Positions 11,386 through 25,700 of a stretch of DNA of 64,000 nucleotides are shown here, in pieces (position 1 is the first letter of the stretch; each line of letters opens with the position of its first letter). The translations under genes and the position numbers were made by a program. Origin of the DNA: Tetrahymena thermophila SB210 (Eukaryota > Ciliophora > Oligohymenophorea > Hymenostomatida > Tetrahymenidae); NCBI RefSeq assembly GCF_000189635.1, contig NW_002476358.1, positions 386,616 to 450,615 of the forward strand. The letters are read 5' to 3'. The notes beneath the pieces are model-generated. The model had not been told where the DNA came from and searched no databases. It saw only the letters and a program-made list of their open reading frames with translations.

Positions 11386-14300
11386 ATGAGCAGGTAAATT
11401 ACGGATTAATTACAACATTATAAGTAGAATTATAATATCAATAAAAATAAAGAATATGAATTTTTTTTTTTAAGTTATTTTTTGAGCAAACATTAATGAT
11501 AAATAAAATTATATAACAACTAAAACAAATATTTTATAGGGAAGGTTAAAATATCACTAGTAGAAATGACCATAACTAAGTAGAAAATATAGATAGCAAT
11601 TCAATTTCACACAAAAATAATTCAGAAGCAATACATTAAAATAGTAACTCTTATGAAAAATGTGATGATGAAGGAAAAAGCGTAAAAAGATATGTTAAAG
11701 ATTTAAATGAATACCATCTTAGCTTTGATTCAGAAAAATATTCTAACCCCTTAAAATTTGGAGATATGTATGAATTCTAATTTATCATAGGAAGAGGTGC
11801 TTTTGGATAAGTTATTTGCGCAATACAAAAGTCTAATAAATAAAGAGTGGCTATTAAAGTAATTTATTTTGTTATTTTAACTTTTAATTCCAAACAACTT
11901 TTCTACATTAAATTCATTAAAATATAATATTATGATTGTCTTTTTTATCAAAAATGTAAATAAATCAGCGTTTAATCTATTTTCAATCAATAAATCAATT
12001 TTGTTGAGATAAAATGAATTAGTTTATTAAAATATTTATTGTTTAGATAATAGAAAAAAAATAGCTTAAAAAATTTGAAGGTCTAGATCAAGAAGCTAAA
12101 ATATTACAACAATTAGAGCATTAACACATCATAAAATATCTAAATGTAAATAAATCTAAAAAAAAATTTATTTTTTAACTATAATAGATAAAAAATATCA
12201 ACACTTAAAAAGAAACTAAATAACTTAATTATATTTTTTAAATATCAAAGTCACACGAATCCAGTAAAGTTTTTATGATTGTTATGGAGTACTTTGATGG
12301 TAATTCACTAAATTAATTCTTAAGAAATCGAAGCAAACCTTTAAATAATAACGAAATCAGAAGAATTGTTAGAAAAATACTACTTGCAATCAGCCATATG
12401 CATTCTTTAGATATCATTCATAGAGACTTAAAACCAGGTGATAAATTATAAATAAATAAATAAATAAATAAATAAGAATAATTTTCCTTTTGTGCCATCT
12501 TTCTATAACTAATTAACTAAATAACTAAAATTATTTATCTTTAATTAATTTATTTTTATTTATTCAAAAAAAGACAACATATTGATTAAAGAGTAAAATG
12601 GATTGTTTGATATTAAAGTGATAGATTTTGGGCTTTCATTTAAAAATGAAAATGTTGGTACTGTAAGTGATAACTGTGGGACATTAATCTATATGGCTCC
12701 TGAAGTTGCATTCAACAGACAGTATTAAAGGGTAAAAAAAAATATTATTTTTTTGAGCATTTTAAATATTCTTTTTTTATTTTTCTAAGTCTGTAGATCT
12801 ATGGAGCACTGGGATTATTTAATATATGCTTTTTACTATGGGAAAACATCCGCTTTGGGAAAAAAAAGATGACAAAAAAACATTTCTTAACAAATTAAAG
12901 AATCCTTAGTGGATATTCCCTGATAACATGGATAAGTAAATAATTTTTTGATTAAACTTAACATTTTAACCTTATTTAATTAAAACAATAAAAGAGAAGC
13001 TAGGTAATTCTTTTTAAAAACTGCTGCTATTGTAGCAGAAGATAGAATGAATGTAGCTTAGTGCTTAAAACATGTTTGGATTAGTGGTGAAGGTAATCTT
13101 TCTGTACCTTTAACCATGCATGATTAAATTTAGTGCTTTTAGAATTGCCAAACTCTTAGTAGAGTAAATAGTTTTTTTAACATATTAATAAATTATATTA
13201 TATTATATTTGAATAGATCTTTAAACTTTTGCTTTTCACCTAATACATCAAAAACCAATCAAAAAATAAAGGATTCTATGAATAAAAAATTATTGAGATT
13301 GCAGTTGAAAAAAGTAATAGAAATATGATGGATGAGAGTATGGAAGATATGTAAGAAGTAAAAGAAAAATCAGTTTCTTTTAATTCAGCTAACCTAGAAG
13401 ATAGCGTATTACATCAAAGGTCAGTACAGAAATTCTCAAGTTCATTTATGTTAAATAATAACTAAAGTAGTAAACTATCAAGCAAAATATTGCGTAAATA
13501 AACGTTTGATGACGAACATTATATTTTGAATGTCAAAATGTCTTAGAGTAAATACAACTTTAATTAAAAGAGTCTCACTTTTAAAGATCAAGTTTCAGAA
13601 AGTTATAAAAAATCAAAAGAACTAAAAGCTGATGAAAAATTAAATTTAAATAACTCAACAGATGAATCTAATTCTTGCCATAAAAGTGGAAGTAGCCACA
13701 ATTAAAGCTAGAACGAATTTAAAATGATTTCAAGCAGGAAGGTTGGAGAGATAGGAATTGATGAGGATGTTATTAGTCCAATAGGAGTAAGCAAAGGATT
13801 GTTAACTAAATCAAATGCAGTAGACTCAAATTCAAATGGGTAGTTTAATAACCAAAAGAGTACAGATTTAGGTGCTAATTAGCAATTTCTTAAAAAATAA
13901 TCAATATACCACATAAGAAAATATAATTCTAAAAAAAATTAAAATGACCTTCAAAATAATTAACCAATTTAATTGTAATAAGATGAGCTTTAAAATAGTA
14001 TAAATGAAACTTAAATCGATTCTCCTTTATAGTCAAATGGGAATAAGAATATTTTTTTCAAGTAGCCTTAAAATAAGCGCACTATTTAGTAAGTAAAAAA
14101 TGATAGCCTTATATAAAGGAGCAGCTCATCCAAAATAAGCTTTAATATAAGAAGGAATAGCAAAAGCAGTGTTAATTTATAATATGCCAAGTCAAATACA
14201 TCTACACCATAAAATAAAAAAGATGATATAGGAAATATCAGCTTTTACAATTAATACTATATGAACTAAACAAACGATAATTAAGAATATTAAAATAATT

Positions 14301-15706
14301 AGAATTTTAGAATGAACACATTAAATGAGTAGTAGGAAGAGAGTATGCTTACTGAGCGTAGCAATCCCTAAAGTACCAATAGGGATGAAATAATCTAATC
14401 TAATTTCAATTTAAAAAATACGAATTAAGCAATTAAAACTATTGGAGGAGGCGATGATTAATTTAAAATACAAAAACAAAATAAAAGTTAGTTGAATGCA
14501 AATTTTGAATTAAAAAATTTTTAAGCCTCCCCTTCACACGAGAAAATAAAAAATGCAAAAAGTATAAACTTTAAAAATACTTATAATGCTTTTAATGACC
14601 AGAAAATCAATAGTTAAGCTATTTAAAATGTTACTCCATAAAAAAATCAAAAGTAAATGCAAGCTATTTTTTCGCCAAGAAGTTCTTGCCCAATTAATCA
14701 GACTTAGATAGTTGATATCCCTATATAAAATAGAAACACAAAACCAATTTTTCAATAATTGATAGATAGTTAATCTTCTACTAATTCATTAAACTCTCGT
14801 AAAAGTAAAGATCAAGAATTAAATAGAAAAAAGAAAGCCACATTAAAGTCTAATTTTTAGGTGAAAGAGATTAGCACTCTCAGTTAGTAAAATAGTCCCT
14901 AAATGCATCATAAATTTAGTTTTTAATAAGAATATTTAAACTTTGATAGCTTACAAGCCAACTCATAAGAAAATGTGTTTAAAAAAAGAAGATCCGTTCA
15001 AAATAACTATGATGAATAATTTAAAAGTTCTTTATTACAGCATGAGCAAATAATAATAAAAAATAATTAAATAAACTAACAACAACAGTTAAAATCTAGT
15101 GTTATACCAAAAATACATCATTCAAATACAAAAGAAGACAACGAATTAAAGTTACCGTAAATTAATTAAAATTGGTATTTTTAAAATTTAATTTATTTTT
15201 TATGTAAAAAAATAGACCAATAAATTTATAGAATCGTTCAATATCAATGTAATAAAATAATAACGAGCGTAGTGAATCATAAGGCAATTTATCTAATATC
15301 TCTATTAATAGTTATCACTCTGACCAACCAGCCTAAAATCCAAAACGTAAGTACTATTTAACAAATATAAATATTGAAATGTTTTTATTTTATAATAGTG
15401 CAATAAAGCTCCAGCACATCCAGTTTAAAAGCTTATGATAAAGCACATACAAACCATGCTCACGTATAGCACTTAAAGTCTCACTTCTATAATGACAGCA
15501 ATAACAATAGCAATAGCTAATATCTTTAAAAATAAAATAGCATAAGCATAACATCCAATAATGCATTTAATAATATTAATCCTCATAACCAAAATTAATT
15601 AAATATTAACTAGTTAAATTCTTTATAAATAAATGGTAGAAGTAGCTATTCTTCTGCAACTAATTACAATAGTCCATAAAAAAAATCAATCATAAAAATA
15701 AAATGA
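11386..15706 (+). CDS. CAMK-like Ser/Thr protein kinase with long Q/N-rich C-terminal tail
   Basis: Exons 11386-11393, 11540-11858, 12047-12145, 12251-12437, 12574-12731, 12790-12935, 12995-13163, 13217-15156, 15216-15346 and 15399-15706 sum to 3,465 bases, 1,154 aa. Kinase domain about residues 75-360: glycine loop GRGAFGQV, VAIK lysine, HRDLKP catalytic loop with DN, DFG in VIDFGLS, APE in LIYMAPEV, and then SVDLWSTGIIQYMLF. All catalytic residues are present, so it should be active. It lacks any sign of a calmodulin or EF-hand segment that I can see. The remaining ~750 residues are Asn/Gln/Ser/Lys-rich and probably disordered. The first exon has only 8 bases (ATG AGC AG). The fit of phase and the GTAAAT/TTATAG borders support it, but a start further downstream is possible. 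Confidence 0.85.
12448..12475. repeat. (TAAA)n microsatellite in kinase intron
   Basis: About seven TAAA units inside intron 12438-12573, directly after the exon that encodes HRDLKP. Confidence 0.85.
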
Positions 15707-16227
15707 TTTTTATTATTATTATTAAATTATAAATATTAGCCTTCAATCAAATTATTTAAAAAATTAATTTTAATCTTGAGCCAGAATCACAGCTTTTAAA
15801 TAATTTAAAATTAAATATAAATAAATAAAAAAAATAAAATGAAGAGTTTTGTCCAGTATATTTGCCATATTTATTTGAATAAAAAAGTGTATTTTACTCA
15901 ATTAATTTAATATATGTGTAATGATTAAAATTTAACATAAATTTTATTTATAAAATTTATACTTGTTTTTAATAAACTATTCTGCCTAGTATAAAAAAAT
16001 ATGAAATTTTATTAATAATTAAAGCTAACCAGCCAATTAAAACTTTGAATTAATTATTTGATAAAATACATAGGTTGGTACGTAGGTAGGTTATGTGTCA
16101 ATCAGATTTCACTTTTAATTTACTTTATTTAAAATATAAATAGCAGAAGAAATAAAAAAATATCAAATTTTATTTAAAATAGCTACTTTATTTATCTTAA
16201 ATAAACTAAAGCCATTTTTCTCTTTGA
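15707..16227. other. Intergenic spacer
   Basis: 520 AT-rich bases between the kinase stop codon and the next start. It has a short GTAG/GTAC-rich patch near 16077-16095. No gene seen. Confidence 0.65.
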
Positions 16228-19078
16228 ATGAGCAACAAGAAGAAAAATAACTCAAAGCAAGAACATGAGAAAGTAATTATTAATTTCTATCAAATGTTTT
16301 AAATTTCTATTTTACTTAATCACACCAAATAAAGAGTTTTAATATCATTTATTTTATATTCTTTAATTTAGAGTTCTTAGCTTCAAAAGGCTAATTAACA
16401 GATAGAAGAGCTTTAAAAGGAGAAGGATAATCTTAAAAAGTTGCTGTTATAGTACTAGTCAAATGACAATAAAAAGTATTTAGAAAATTTATTAATACAT
16501 CTAGACTTTTATTTGATAAAAAAGTAATTATTTTATTTTAAATAAAGCCAATCTCAAAGTGGAAGCAGTCATAACTTTACAAGCACTACAGCGCAGGATA
16601 GATAAATTGATCATTAAAGACAGCAATCCTAAAATAAAATTCAACCATATAGTGATTAATTTGAGTAAAACGATTATGGAAAATAGAGCTGCTAATCAAG
16701 CTCTAATTTACACGAGCGCAACAAATCATATCAATAATATGAAGAGTAAAACAGAAGATTGTAAAAAATTATTTTAATATACATTCAAAAATCACTAAAT
16801 ATTAAATTTCTATAGGAATAAAGATGAAGATTTGAGCAAAGTAACACTAAAAACAGAAAATATTAAAGATGAAGTACTTAAACTTGGCTAAACTATGCAA
16901 GAAATATTCGTAAATACCTTTAATGACTTATAAATTTACTAATAAGAAATATTAATTTTTGTATTTAATTTATAATAACTTCTAAATTTAAATATTTAGA
17001 AAAAAATTGAAGGATACGAGAAAATAAATGATAAAAAAAAAGAAAATTATCACAGTAAATAGAGAGATTTTAGAGAAAGTCACACTAAGGATAGATCAAT
17101 TAATAGAAACCACGACAAGAAACACAATAATAGAAAGAGATATTTAAACAAAAAATCTCCTAAAAAATCATACTAAAGTACAGACTCTGATGAATATAAT
17201 TAAGATGCTGGTGAATTTAGTAGTAGCAGTAGTAGTTTTAATAGTGCAAGCAATTCTAGTTAAATTAGTCAAGATAATAACAGTGATTCTAGAAATTCTT
17301 CAATTAATTCAAAAGATTACTATTACTCAAGCTCTAAACAATCTAAGAAAGAAAGCAAAATAAAATAAAGGAATTAAAAGGAAGAAAAGAGTAAAACCCA
17401 TCATTCAAAGCATAGAAGCAATTAATCGTCAAATGTTGATAATGAATTAGAAGAAGAAGCTCTCCAACTTTTAAATACTATTTAATTAAATCCTTCTACA
17501 AAATTTGCATTCTTATAAAAATTTGGAAATGAACAAATCTTCCTTGAAACACTCAAATAGTCTAAAAAAAATAAAATAGTTTTACTCTAAATTATCAGGA
17601 TGATGTTAGAAATAATTAACGGAAATGGAAATACTGGATCAGATTTTTCATCATAGTTATATGCTTAAAACTACTCCTCTTCCTTAAATCAAAGTAATAA
17701 TCACAAGAAATCATACTCAAATAGCAATGTTATAGTATCTCCTATTAATCTACCTAAAGTGACTTCAAGTAGAACTTAATATGCTAACAGTCCTAATATT
17801 TATAATTAAACGAATAGTTTTGGAAACTCATAGTATGCTTCCTAGCAATATACTGGAGAAAATTTAATTAAGTTGCTTGAATAACGTGTTTATAATTCTG
17901 GTAACATTTCATAAAATAACTTTCTCAAAACTAGTTCCCTTCAATAAAATAGTATCTAAAATAACCCTATGCTTATCTAATCTAATTTAAAACTCAATAA
18001 CTCATAGTAAGGACAGTTAACAACTGATCAACTTGCTTCAAGTTAATTATTAAGTACGACTTAAAGTAGATTTGGGTTGCTAAATTACTATCCAGAAAAG
18101 CCTAAAATCTAATTTTAAGTTGAGTTGAGAGATATATAAAATAAGGAAGCCATGTTAAAAATGCAAGAGTATGAAAGCTAAATAGAAGGCCTTGAAAGTA
18201 AACTTAAGAATCTCCGTTAGAAAGTAGAAGATGATAATTAAAGAAGAGCTTAGGAAGAAGCAGATAGGCTAAGAAGGCAATAAGAAGACTACTTAAGGAG
18301 AAAAGCTGAAAGAGAATAAGAAGAGTTGCTTCGTAAACAAAAAATAGAAAAAGAAGAATTCGAAAGGCTAAGAAGAGAAAAAGAGGAATATGAAAGAAGA
18401 ATTCAGCAGTATAAAGATGAAGAAGAGAAGTTAAAACAAAAAATCAGAGAGGAAGAAGAAAGGTTAAGAAAAAAAGAAGAAGAAGAAAGAAGACTCTTGA
18501 AGGAAAAGGAAGAGGAAGAATATAGAAGAAGATAAAGAGAAAAGTAAGAAGAAGAAGAGAGGAGATTGTAAAGAGAGATATAAGAATAACAAAATAAACT
18601 TCTTTAAAAACTAGAACCTTAAATCTAAGAGGACTAATTACTAGTCAATGAAAGGGTTTAATCTTCTGAATCAGGGTCTAGTAAAAAAATTCCTGATTAC
18701 ATGAAAGTTACAAAAAACAGATGCAACTATGTTAAAGATGTTCAAAAAGAATATTTAAAAAGATCAAACTCGATAGGAAGTAATGGCTCTACTCCAAAGA
18801 GTGCTAGGAATAGTGCTAATGTTGTTGCCAATTAAAACTGGGAAAAAGTTTTAAGCAAATTTACAGAGAGTGTAGCAGATAATAATTCTTAGAATAGTGA
18901 TGTTTCGCCTGTTGATTCTGATTACAAGAAAAGAAGCAATTTTGCTACATTGAAAGCTTCTATCCATAAATAGAGTGGTGAAACACCTAAATCTCAAAAT
19001 AGCATTAATCCAGATAAATCTTCTGCTCCAAGACAATTTTAAAGTATGTTCAATAATATTTTTGCACAAGCAAAGTGA
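16228..19078 (+). CDS. Unknown protein with long charged single-helix/coiled-coil region
   Basis: Exons 16228-16272, 16372-16523, 16548-16760 and 16816-19078 sum to 2,673 bases, 890 aa, TGA at 19076. An additional in-frame 39-base intron at about 16963-17001 is possible. The N-terminus is Lys-rich with a short coiled coil (QIEELQKEKDNLKKL). Then come an S/R/K-rich middle (17040-17420, many Ser runs) and an S/N/Q-rich part. From 18120 to 18600 there is about 160 residues of dense E/K/R/Q heptads such as EEERLRKKEEEERRLLKEK, almost without hydrophobics. The C-terminus is again polar and ends in FNNIFAQAK. I recognise no catalytic domain. A structural role is likely from composition only. Confidence 0.7.
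18120..18600 (+). other. Predicted single alpha-helix (E/K/R-rich) segment
   Basis: Roughly 160 codons dominated by Glu, Lys, Arg and Gln with opposite charges three to four residues apart and few Leu at heptad positions. This is the pattern of stable single alpha-helices rather than of a normal two-stranded coiled coil. Confidence 0.6.
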
Positions 19079-20044
19079 GAATGCTTGTTAAACAAATAAA
19101 AAATAAATAATTTTATTCAAATTCTTATAATACTAAGCATCCTTTAAAATTACTAAGCTTTACTTAAACTAAAGGTATTTTACCATCAATACACCATCAA
19201 ATAAATTTATATAAAATAAGCAAAATAGTTTACATCATACTCAATCTAATACTCAACTAACATATGTATCAATCAAGCAAGTGAACATATGAATAAATAG
19301 CATACACTTTTACTCAAAATCAAAAATCTCCCTTAAAACAATTTATTATATACTATGAATACTTACTAAAAACCGAACTTTTAATGTTCTTTATTTTAAA
19401 TTTAAATTCGCTTTCTTTAATCTTTTATAATCTTGAGATAGATAGATGATAATTCCTCTAATTAAACCTCAAGTCTTACCAATCAATCACTTTTTTTTCC
19501 CAGTTAACCTAAAATAAACACTAATTAGCAAATGAAACTACTTATTTGAGTGAAAGAGATGAGTTGAGAAAGCAAAAACTAAAACCATAGAATTCACTTA
19601 CTAAGTTTATTTTTAAGAAAACTCATTTAAGTTTGCTAATAGATCTACTAAATTAATTTGATATATAGATAGATAGCAAGAAAGAAAGAAAGAAAGTTAT
19701 AAATAAAGATACCTATTTAGTTAGATTGATTAAGAAAATTAAAGAAAGATTGAGTCAGAATTTACTCACATATATTATATAATTTACTATTACTACTACT
19801 ATACACATTATATTTATTAGTATTCATAGTATATAATTTTACATACTTTTATAGTCTTGTACTACTTACTTTTATGAAGATTCTAAAATATGCTCAATAG
19901 ACTTTTTAATTACTTCAAAAATAAATATTATCATACATACAAAAAATATAGCACTTCTCACAAATTAATTTTGATTTTAATTTTTTTGGTTAATTTTTTA
20001 AAGAATCATATTTTTATTAAACATCTTTTTGAATTCAATATTTC
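19079..20044. other. Intergenic spacer with simple repeats; may hold the first exon of the next gene
   Basis: About 970 AT-rich bases. It contains a (GAAA)n run near 19678-19697 and short GATA runs near 19440 and 19668. The 5' end of the next gene is missing from its main exon, so a short first exon may lie here; the ATG at 19873 is one candidate. I cannot prove it. Confidence 0.5.
19678..19697. repeat. (GAAA)n microsatellite
   Basis: Four to five GAAA units in the spacer between two + strand genes. Confidence 0.85.
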
Positions 20045-21836
20045 TTAAATAGGTAATTTTGCAGACTTAGTAAATTAAGAAGTATAAAAGCACAAACAAT
20101 TTACTTAGCCCTTTTAAGCTGACACTAACTAACCTCGAAATTAAACTCCCAAATCGAATAAATCTTAAAGTTTTTAACAAAGATAATCAGATATTATTTA
20201 ATAGACAAGAGATATTAGTCCTAAATAGTAACTAAGATAAACTGAAAAGGATTAGTAATAAATTAATTAAGTCAAAGCAATCAGCCCTAAATAGTATGAA
20301 TAACAGCTAAATAAAAACCAAACAAATTCTGATAAAAGTATTAAATCAGATAATCATAATAATTAACCCTCTGAAAGAATGATTTCTGACATACAAATGA
20401 AAGCAGTTGATAAAAGTTAGACTTAGTTATAATAATCAGTTGATGAAGATTAGAAATTAATAAATTTACTCGATGGAAATAAGGAAGAAGTAAACAAATT
20501 TGAATAAAATAACAAATAAATTCAAAACGGATAAACTTTTAGCAAGATAGAAGCTGTTGAGGATAACTTAAATGACGAGCTTGAGCAATTAAATAATTTA
20601 TTAGAAATGAAAAAGCAATAAAAGAAAAAAACAATAATTTAGTAAGTTAATATTCAAATAGAAGCAATCTAGGAGGAAAAGGAGAATAGTTAATAAACCG
20701 GCAGAGCTGCTGAATAAAAAAATTAAAACCAAGCCATAGTATAAAACGATAGCTTAGCTTTCAGTAATATCAAAGATAATGATTCAAATTTAATTTCTCC
20801 TTAGACTAAACAAATTAATAATAGCCCACCAATATTCACATAGCAGATAGAATAGTAAAAACCTAATTTAAACTTATCCTTTAGCTAAGCAAACTAATTA
20901 AATAGTTAGGAAGATGTCACTTCTAAAAGAAACTATGATTAAAAAGATAAATCAATTAGCTAAATTGCCCACAATTAGTCAGAAGATTTTTCATAACTTG
21001 GAATTGAAAATGAGCTACTTTGTTAAAACTAGATTTAAGATCCTGAAGAAAATTTATCTAATTTAAACGATTTGTCTTCTCCTAATCAGTAATAGGCTAC
21101 TCCTAAAGATTCTCCATAAGTCTCAAATTAAAAACCTACTTAGCTGTTAAAAAATGTTGTTAAATCAAAAATAATGACTCAATTAAAGTCAGCTGCAGCA
21201 TCAAAATCAGTTAACTCATCATCTAATTCATAATAAATTCAAAGAAGTGATAACAAAAAGCTGAGCTCATTACAATCTACTGCTTCAAAAGTTCCTGTAG
21301 CTTAATCATAACCAAAAGTTACTTCATATTTATAAAAAAAATAAATATAATCTACCAACTAAAAAGTAGCAGAAAAGAGTAAAACTGAGCCTTCTAACTA
21401 AGCTTCAGCACAAGTAAAAGCTGATTCAAAGCTTAAGTCCTAACAATCTCTAAATATTGGTAGTTAAAGTAATCTAAATAAAAGTTAGTTAGCTAATAAA
21501 TCTACTTTATCAGTAAATTAAAATAATACCTCTATTACTGAGTAAAAGCAAAATTCTTACAGCTAGTTAAGAGCAAGCGGTGCTTCATAAAAGCCAACAT
21601 CAGCAACAGCTGTAACAAGGACATAAACTAAAAGCTCTACTATAGTACCTAAACTTGCTAATTCTAACTCAACTCTTAACTCTTCAACTCTGAATAAATC
21701 TAAAGTAGAAGAAAGTAAAAAGACACTTGCATAATCTACAGTAGCTAAATCCACTCCGACTAAAACTACCACAACGACTTCAACTAAATCTTCATCATAT
21801 GCTCAAAAAGCTGCAAGTAAACAAAAAGCAAACTGA
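20045..21836 (+). CDS. Unknown Ser/Thr/Gln/Lys-rich low-complexity protein (start unresolved)
   Basis: One frame is open from about 20,030 to TGA at 21834-21836, nearly 600 codons, with no ATG before 20,381. That frame is clearly coding before this ATG (Q/S/K/N-rich with acidic residues). The true start is therefore probably in an upstream exon joined near 20,045-20,060, where a TTAAATAG acceptor-like sequence is seen. No conserved domain recognised. A short coiled coil occurs near 20,565-20,630 (ELEQLNNLLEMKKQQKKK). The last 250 residues are Ser/Thr/Ala/Lys-rich with repeated STLN/KSST-like words. Probably disordered. Confidence 0.6.
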
Positions 21837-22765
21837 TAAAATTAATTAAAACAATTTATTTATAAAATTTAAATTAAACTTTTAAATAGTAGAAATTATT
21901 TACTTATTTGTTTGTATTTCAATAAATCCAAATTTTATAAACATTGAATATAAAATAATTATTGCAATTTAAATTATTTTTTTTAATGCTTAAATACTGA
22001 TTTCAATTAATAAAAAAATATCTTTTTAACTAAAATTTCCTCATTGAGTTTTAATTACTTAGGTTAAAACTAAAGCTATATTAATCTATATGCATTAATA
22101 AATTAAAACTAAGCAATTTAATTTCAAATTTCAAAAAAGTTTTTAATTTTAAAAATATTTAAAAAACTAATAATGCTATTTTAACTTAAGAAATTAATTT
22201 GCTAAAATTAGTTAAATCTTTTATTTTTTTTTAATTTTAAAAATTTGGTATCATAGTTATAAATTTTTTCATGCTAATTTTATATTTATAAACATTTTTC
22301 AATCAACTTTTTATGAATTAAAAAGTAAAAATTGGAGCGAAAGACTTTCAAAGTTGTTTGTGTGTGTTTGTTTTTAATAAATCAATTATGCTATATTTAT
22401 TTATGAATTTTAAATTATTATTGTTTTAAATATCTTTTAGAAATATTTAATATATTATGTTGAAACATTTATAGATTCTTTTTGACTTTTTTTGTAAATT
22501 TTATTTTTATAGCTTACTTTTTGTAAAACAATAATTTTTAACAAGAAATTCTTATCATTTTTATATGAATAATATTTAAAAGTAGAAAATTTTAATGTTT
22601 TTAAGATTTAGATATTTTAATAATGTTGTATTTATTATATTCAAAAATTTATTTTTTATCGCTGATCAATTATTTATTTATTATCTTAATCAATATACTA
22701 TTGTTTTTATAATAAAAAAAAATTACAAATTTTTAAATAATCAATAAAATATTGCTTATAAGACA
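21837..22765. other. Intergenic spacer
   Basis: 930 bases, very AT-rich with long T-runs. It includes a short GTGTGTGTTTG patch near 22,357. It must include the promoter of the giant gene. No gene seen. Confidence 0.65.
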
Positions 22766-25700
22766 ATGAGTTATTAAAAATCGTCTTTATCTTCTTCATA
22801 CTAAAACAATGAAGAAGAAGAATAATCTTTCAATATTTCAAGAATTTAGGAGTAAATGCAACAAATTGAGTTAGCTACAAGAGAAAATGAGCGCTTCTTA
22901 CAATAATATGGATAAAAAAGCACTCTAAACTAAGCTATTAAAAATAATATTTCATAGAATTAATATTAAAAGTAATTAGCAGATAGTCATAATCAAACTG
23001 AACAAAATAGTTCTTCAAATTTATCTAATTCTATTAGAGATTCTCAAGAAGAGCATAATAAGAAACATTTGCTTTCGAGTATATAGAGGTAAAATTTACA
23101 CAAATAAAATAAGGAACTCAGGTATGAGAATCACAAACTTATAGACTAAAAATAAGGCCTTATTAATTAATTAAAAGATTAGAATATAAAAAATGTTAGC
23201 AAAAAAAATAGTAATTTATCTTCCAGTAAGAGCGACAGGAGCTAATCTGAAGATTTATCATCAAATTCAAGTGACAGCTTCAGTTAAAACGATAGTAAAT
23301 AAGATTCTAAAAATAGTTTATCGCTATCTCCTAATAAATAGAGCAATAGTCTTTCTTTAGATAACTCTTCGCAATAATTACCTGATAGAAAATAAAAAAT
23401 AAAGAAATAAAATAAGCCAAAGACAAGTAATAATAAAGTAGCAGCAAAGAAAAAAACTGATAAAAATGAATAGCATTATCAGTAGTTATTACATATAAAA
23501 GAAGATCCTAAAAAAAGTGAAAAGAAGTAATTAAAAAATGCAAAATTAAGCAAGTAAACAGTTTAGTAGCAATCTAATAAAATATTAGGGGCTTAATAAT
23601 AATAGTAGTCGCAAAATTTTTAAAATACTTAATAGAATTAATAAAAGCCCAGTAATTAAATAAAAAAGCAAAAGTAAAGTGAAAATAGCATTTCAAATTT
23701 ACTTGAGGGCTATGAACCTGTAAAAAAGATAGACAATCCTTTAAATGATGCTTCATATAAATTATAAGGTATGATAAATAAATAATAAAAATCTTTATTA
23801 AATAAAATACCAACAGTCTTTCCAAATGAAAACTTTAAAACTTAGACTGATTAATCTGAAACAAACATAAGCTTAAAATACTAAGAAGGTCCTTTTATTC
23901 AAAATAAATAAAAAACTGAAAACAATAAAATAAAGACCAAAAAAAGTTAAAAATCTCAATAGTCTAACACTTAAACTACATTAAATGAGAAATAAATTAC
24001 AAATAATAGTTCAAACAGTTAAGTCAATCAAAAGAATTCATAAAATAAAGGAGGTATTAAATAATTGATGTCAAATAGTTCTTTGGATTCATTAAATTAA
24101 GATAAGGTCACTTAAAGACTTTAAAAAGATGGAAAAAAGACAAAATTAAAAGGATAGCAAAAAGAGGCCCTAAAAGCTTAAAAAGAATAAAAAAATCCAA
24201 ATATTTTTAATCAACCTTAAAATTTGAACAATATTACAGATTAAGATCAACTACCACGTTCTGACTAAGATTATAAAATTAAATTCTATACATAAACATC
24301 TCCTTAAAATTAAACCAACAAATATTAATTTTCTTCTTCAATAATAAAATCTCCTAAATCAGTTAGCTATAGGAGAGATGATGAAAATATGGAATTATGG
24401 CCTATTAAAGACTCTAACTTTTAAACTTTTGAAGCTAAAGAAGCTCTTCTAAAAAGCCCTTATTATAATCAAACCTTGAGAAACAAAACTTAAAATTAAG
24501 ATTCAAATTATATTATATATTAAAAAGAATCAGAATAAATGGAGAATCAAAACGACCTTAGTAAATAATCTTAAAATATAAAAACCCATAATATTTATAG
24601 CAATCAATCTTAAATGAGAACGCTGACAGGAACAAGCACAATACCTAAATAGAGCCCTACTAATAAGCTACCATTCTACTCTAATGCAACTGAATAATCA
24701 GAATTTATTTAAAATTAAAATGATTATTATGAATATGGATCTGAATATCGTTACAATGGAAGTATGTATGATGTCTATGATACTAATATAAAGAGATTAA
24801 ATATACAATAATAGCTTCTAGAAGAAAAGCTTCGTAAAGCATGTCTACTCAATAAAAATTTCAAAAGCTAAAGAGAGAGCTATGAATCATCACCTTAGAG
24901 TCAATTCTAATCTTAAAATAATTTAACTAGAGTAAATAAAGATACAATAATAATAAAAGAAAGAGTTAATGTAAAAGAGTATAATGAATAATAATATCAG
25001 GTTGATAATAGCTCAAAAGTATACCACGACTAAACAAAAAGTCGAGGATCTATTTAATCTAAAATTGGAAGTCCTTATGTATTGGAAACAGCAAGAAATT
25101 CAATTAATTAAGAAGATACTTAGTTTAAATAAAATGTCTCAAAGAAGCTAGATTCTATTTTAGATAGGTTGAGCAATGCTAACAACACAAGCTAAACATC
25201 TTTTTAGAATTATAATTTATAATAAGCTAGTAACATTTAAGACACCTAGAAGCACAATTAGCTGAATTAGCATGAGAAATCTGAAAAAAATATTAGACAT
25301 TTTAGAAGTTAAAACAGTGATGAAGAATTAAACTACGAAGATTAAAAGGGATAAGATATGACTTTTTAGAAGTAGCAGCAGTAAGGTTTAAGACATATTA
25401 ATTTTTAAGATTAAAAAAATAAAAAATCAATAAAAGACGAAGAAGAAGATTATAATTTATAAAAATCAGAAAGGCATTAATTATATTAGAATTATATTAA
25501 AAATATTAAGCAGAAAGGTAATATAAACTAGGTTGATTAAAAACACTTAAAAAATAATAGTTCAAGTGACTAAGAAGACATTTAAGAATAAGAAGATTCC
25601 TCATAAAGTTAAAATTTAGGAATCAAAGGAAAAGCAAATTAGTAATAACAATATAAATAGTAACTTACAAACTAAAGGAATCAGCAAAATAATTCATCAA

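Noticed and set aside
16559..16777. An ORF reading EAVITLQALQRRID and onward
   Set aside because: It is out of phase with the upstream exon. The alternative frame over 16548-16760 plus the intron 16761-16815 joins all exons and sums to whole codons.
18326..18535. Stand-alone 69-codon charged ORF
   Set aside because: It is the middle of the charged helix of the 16.2-kb gene; the flanking TAA codons are Gln.
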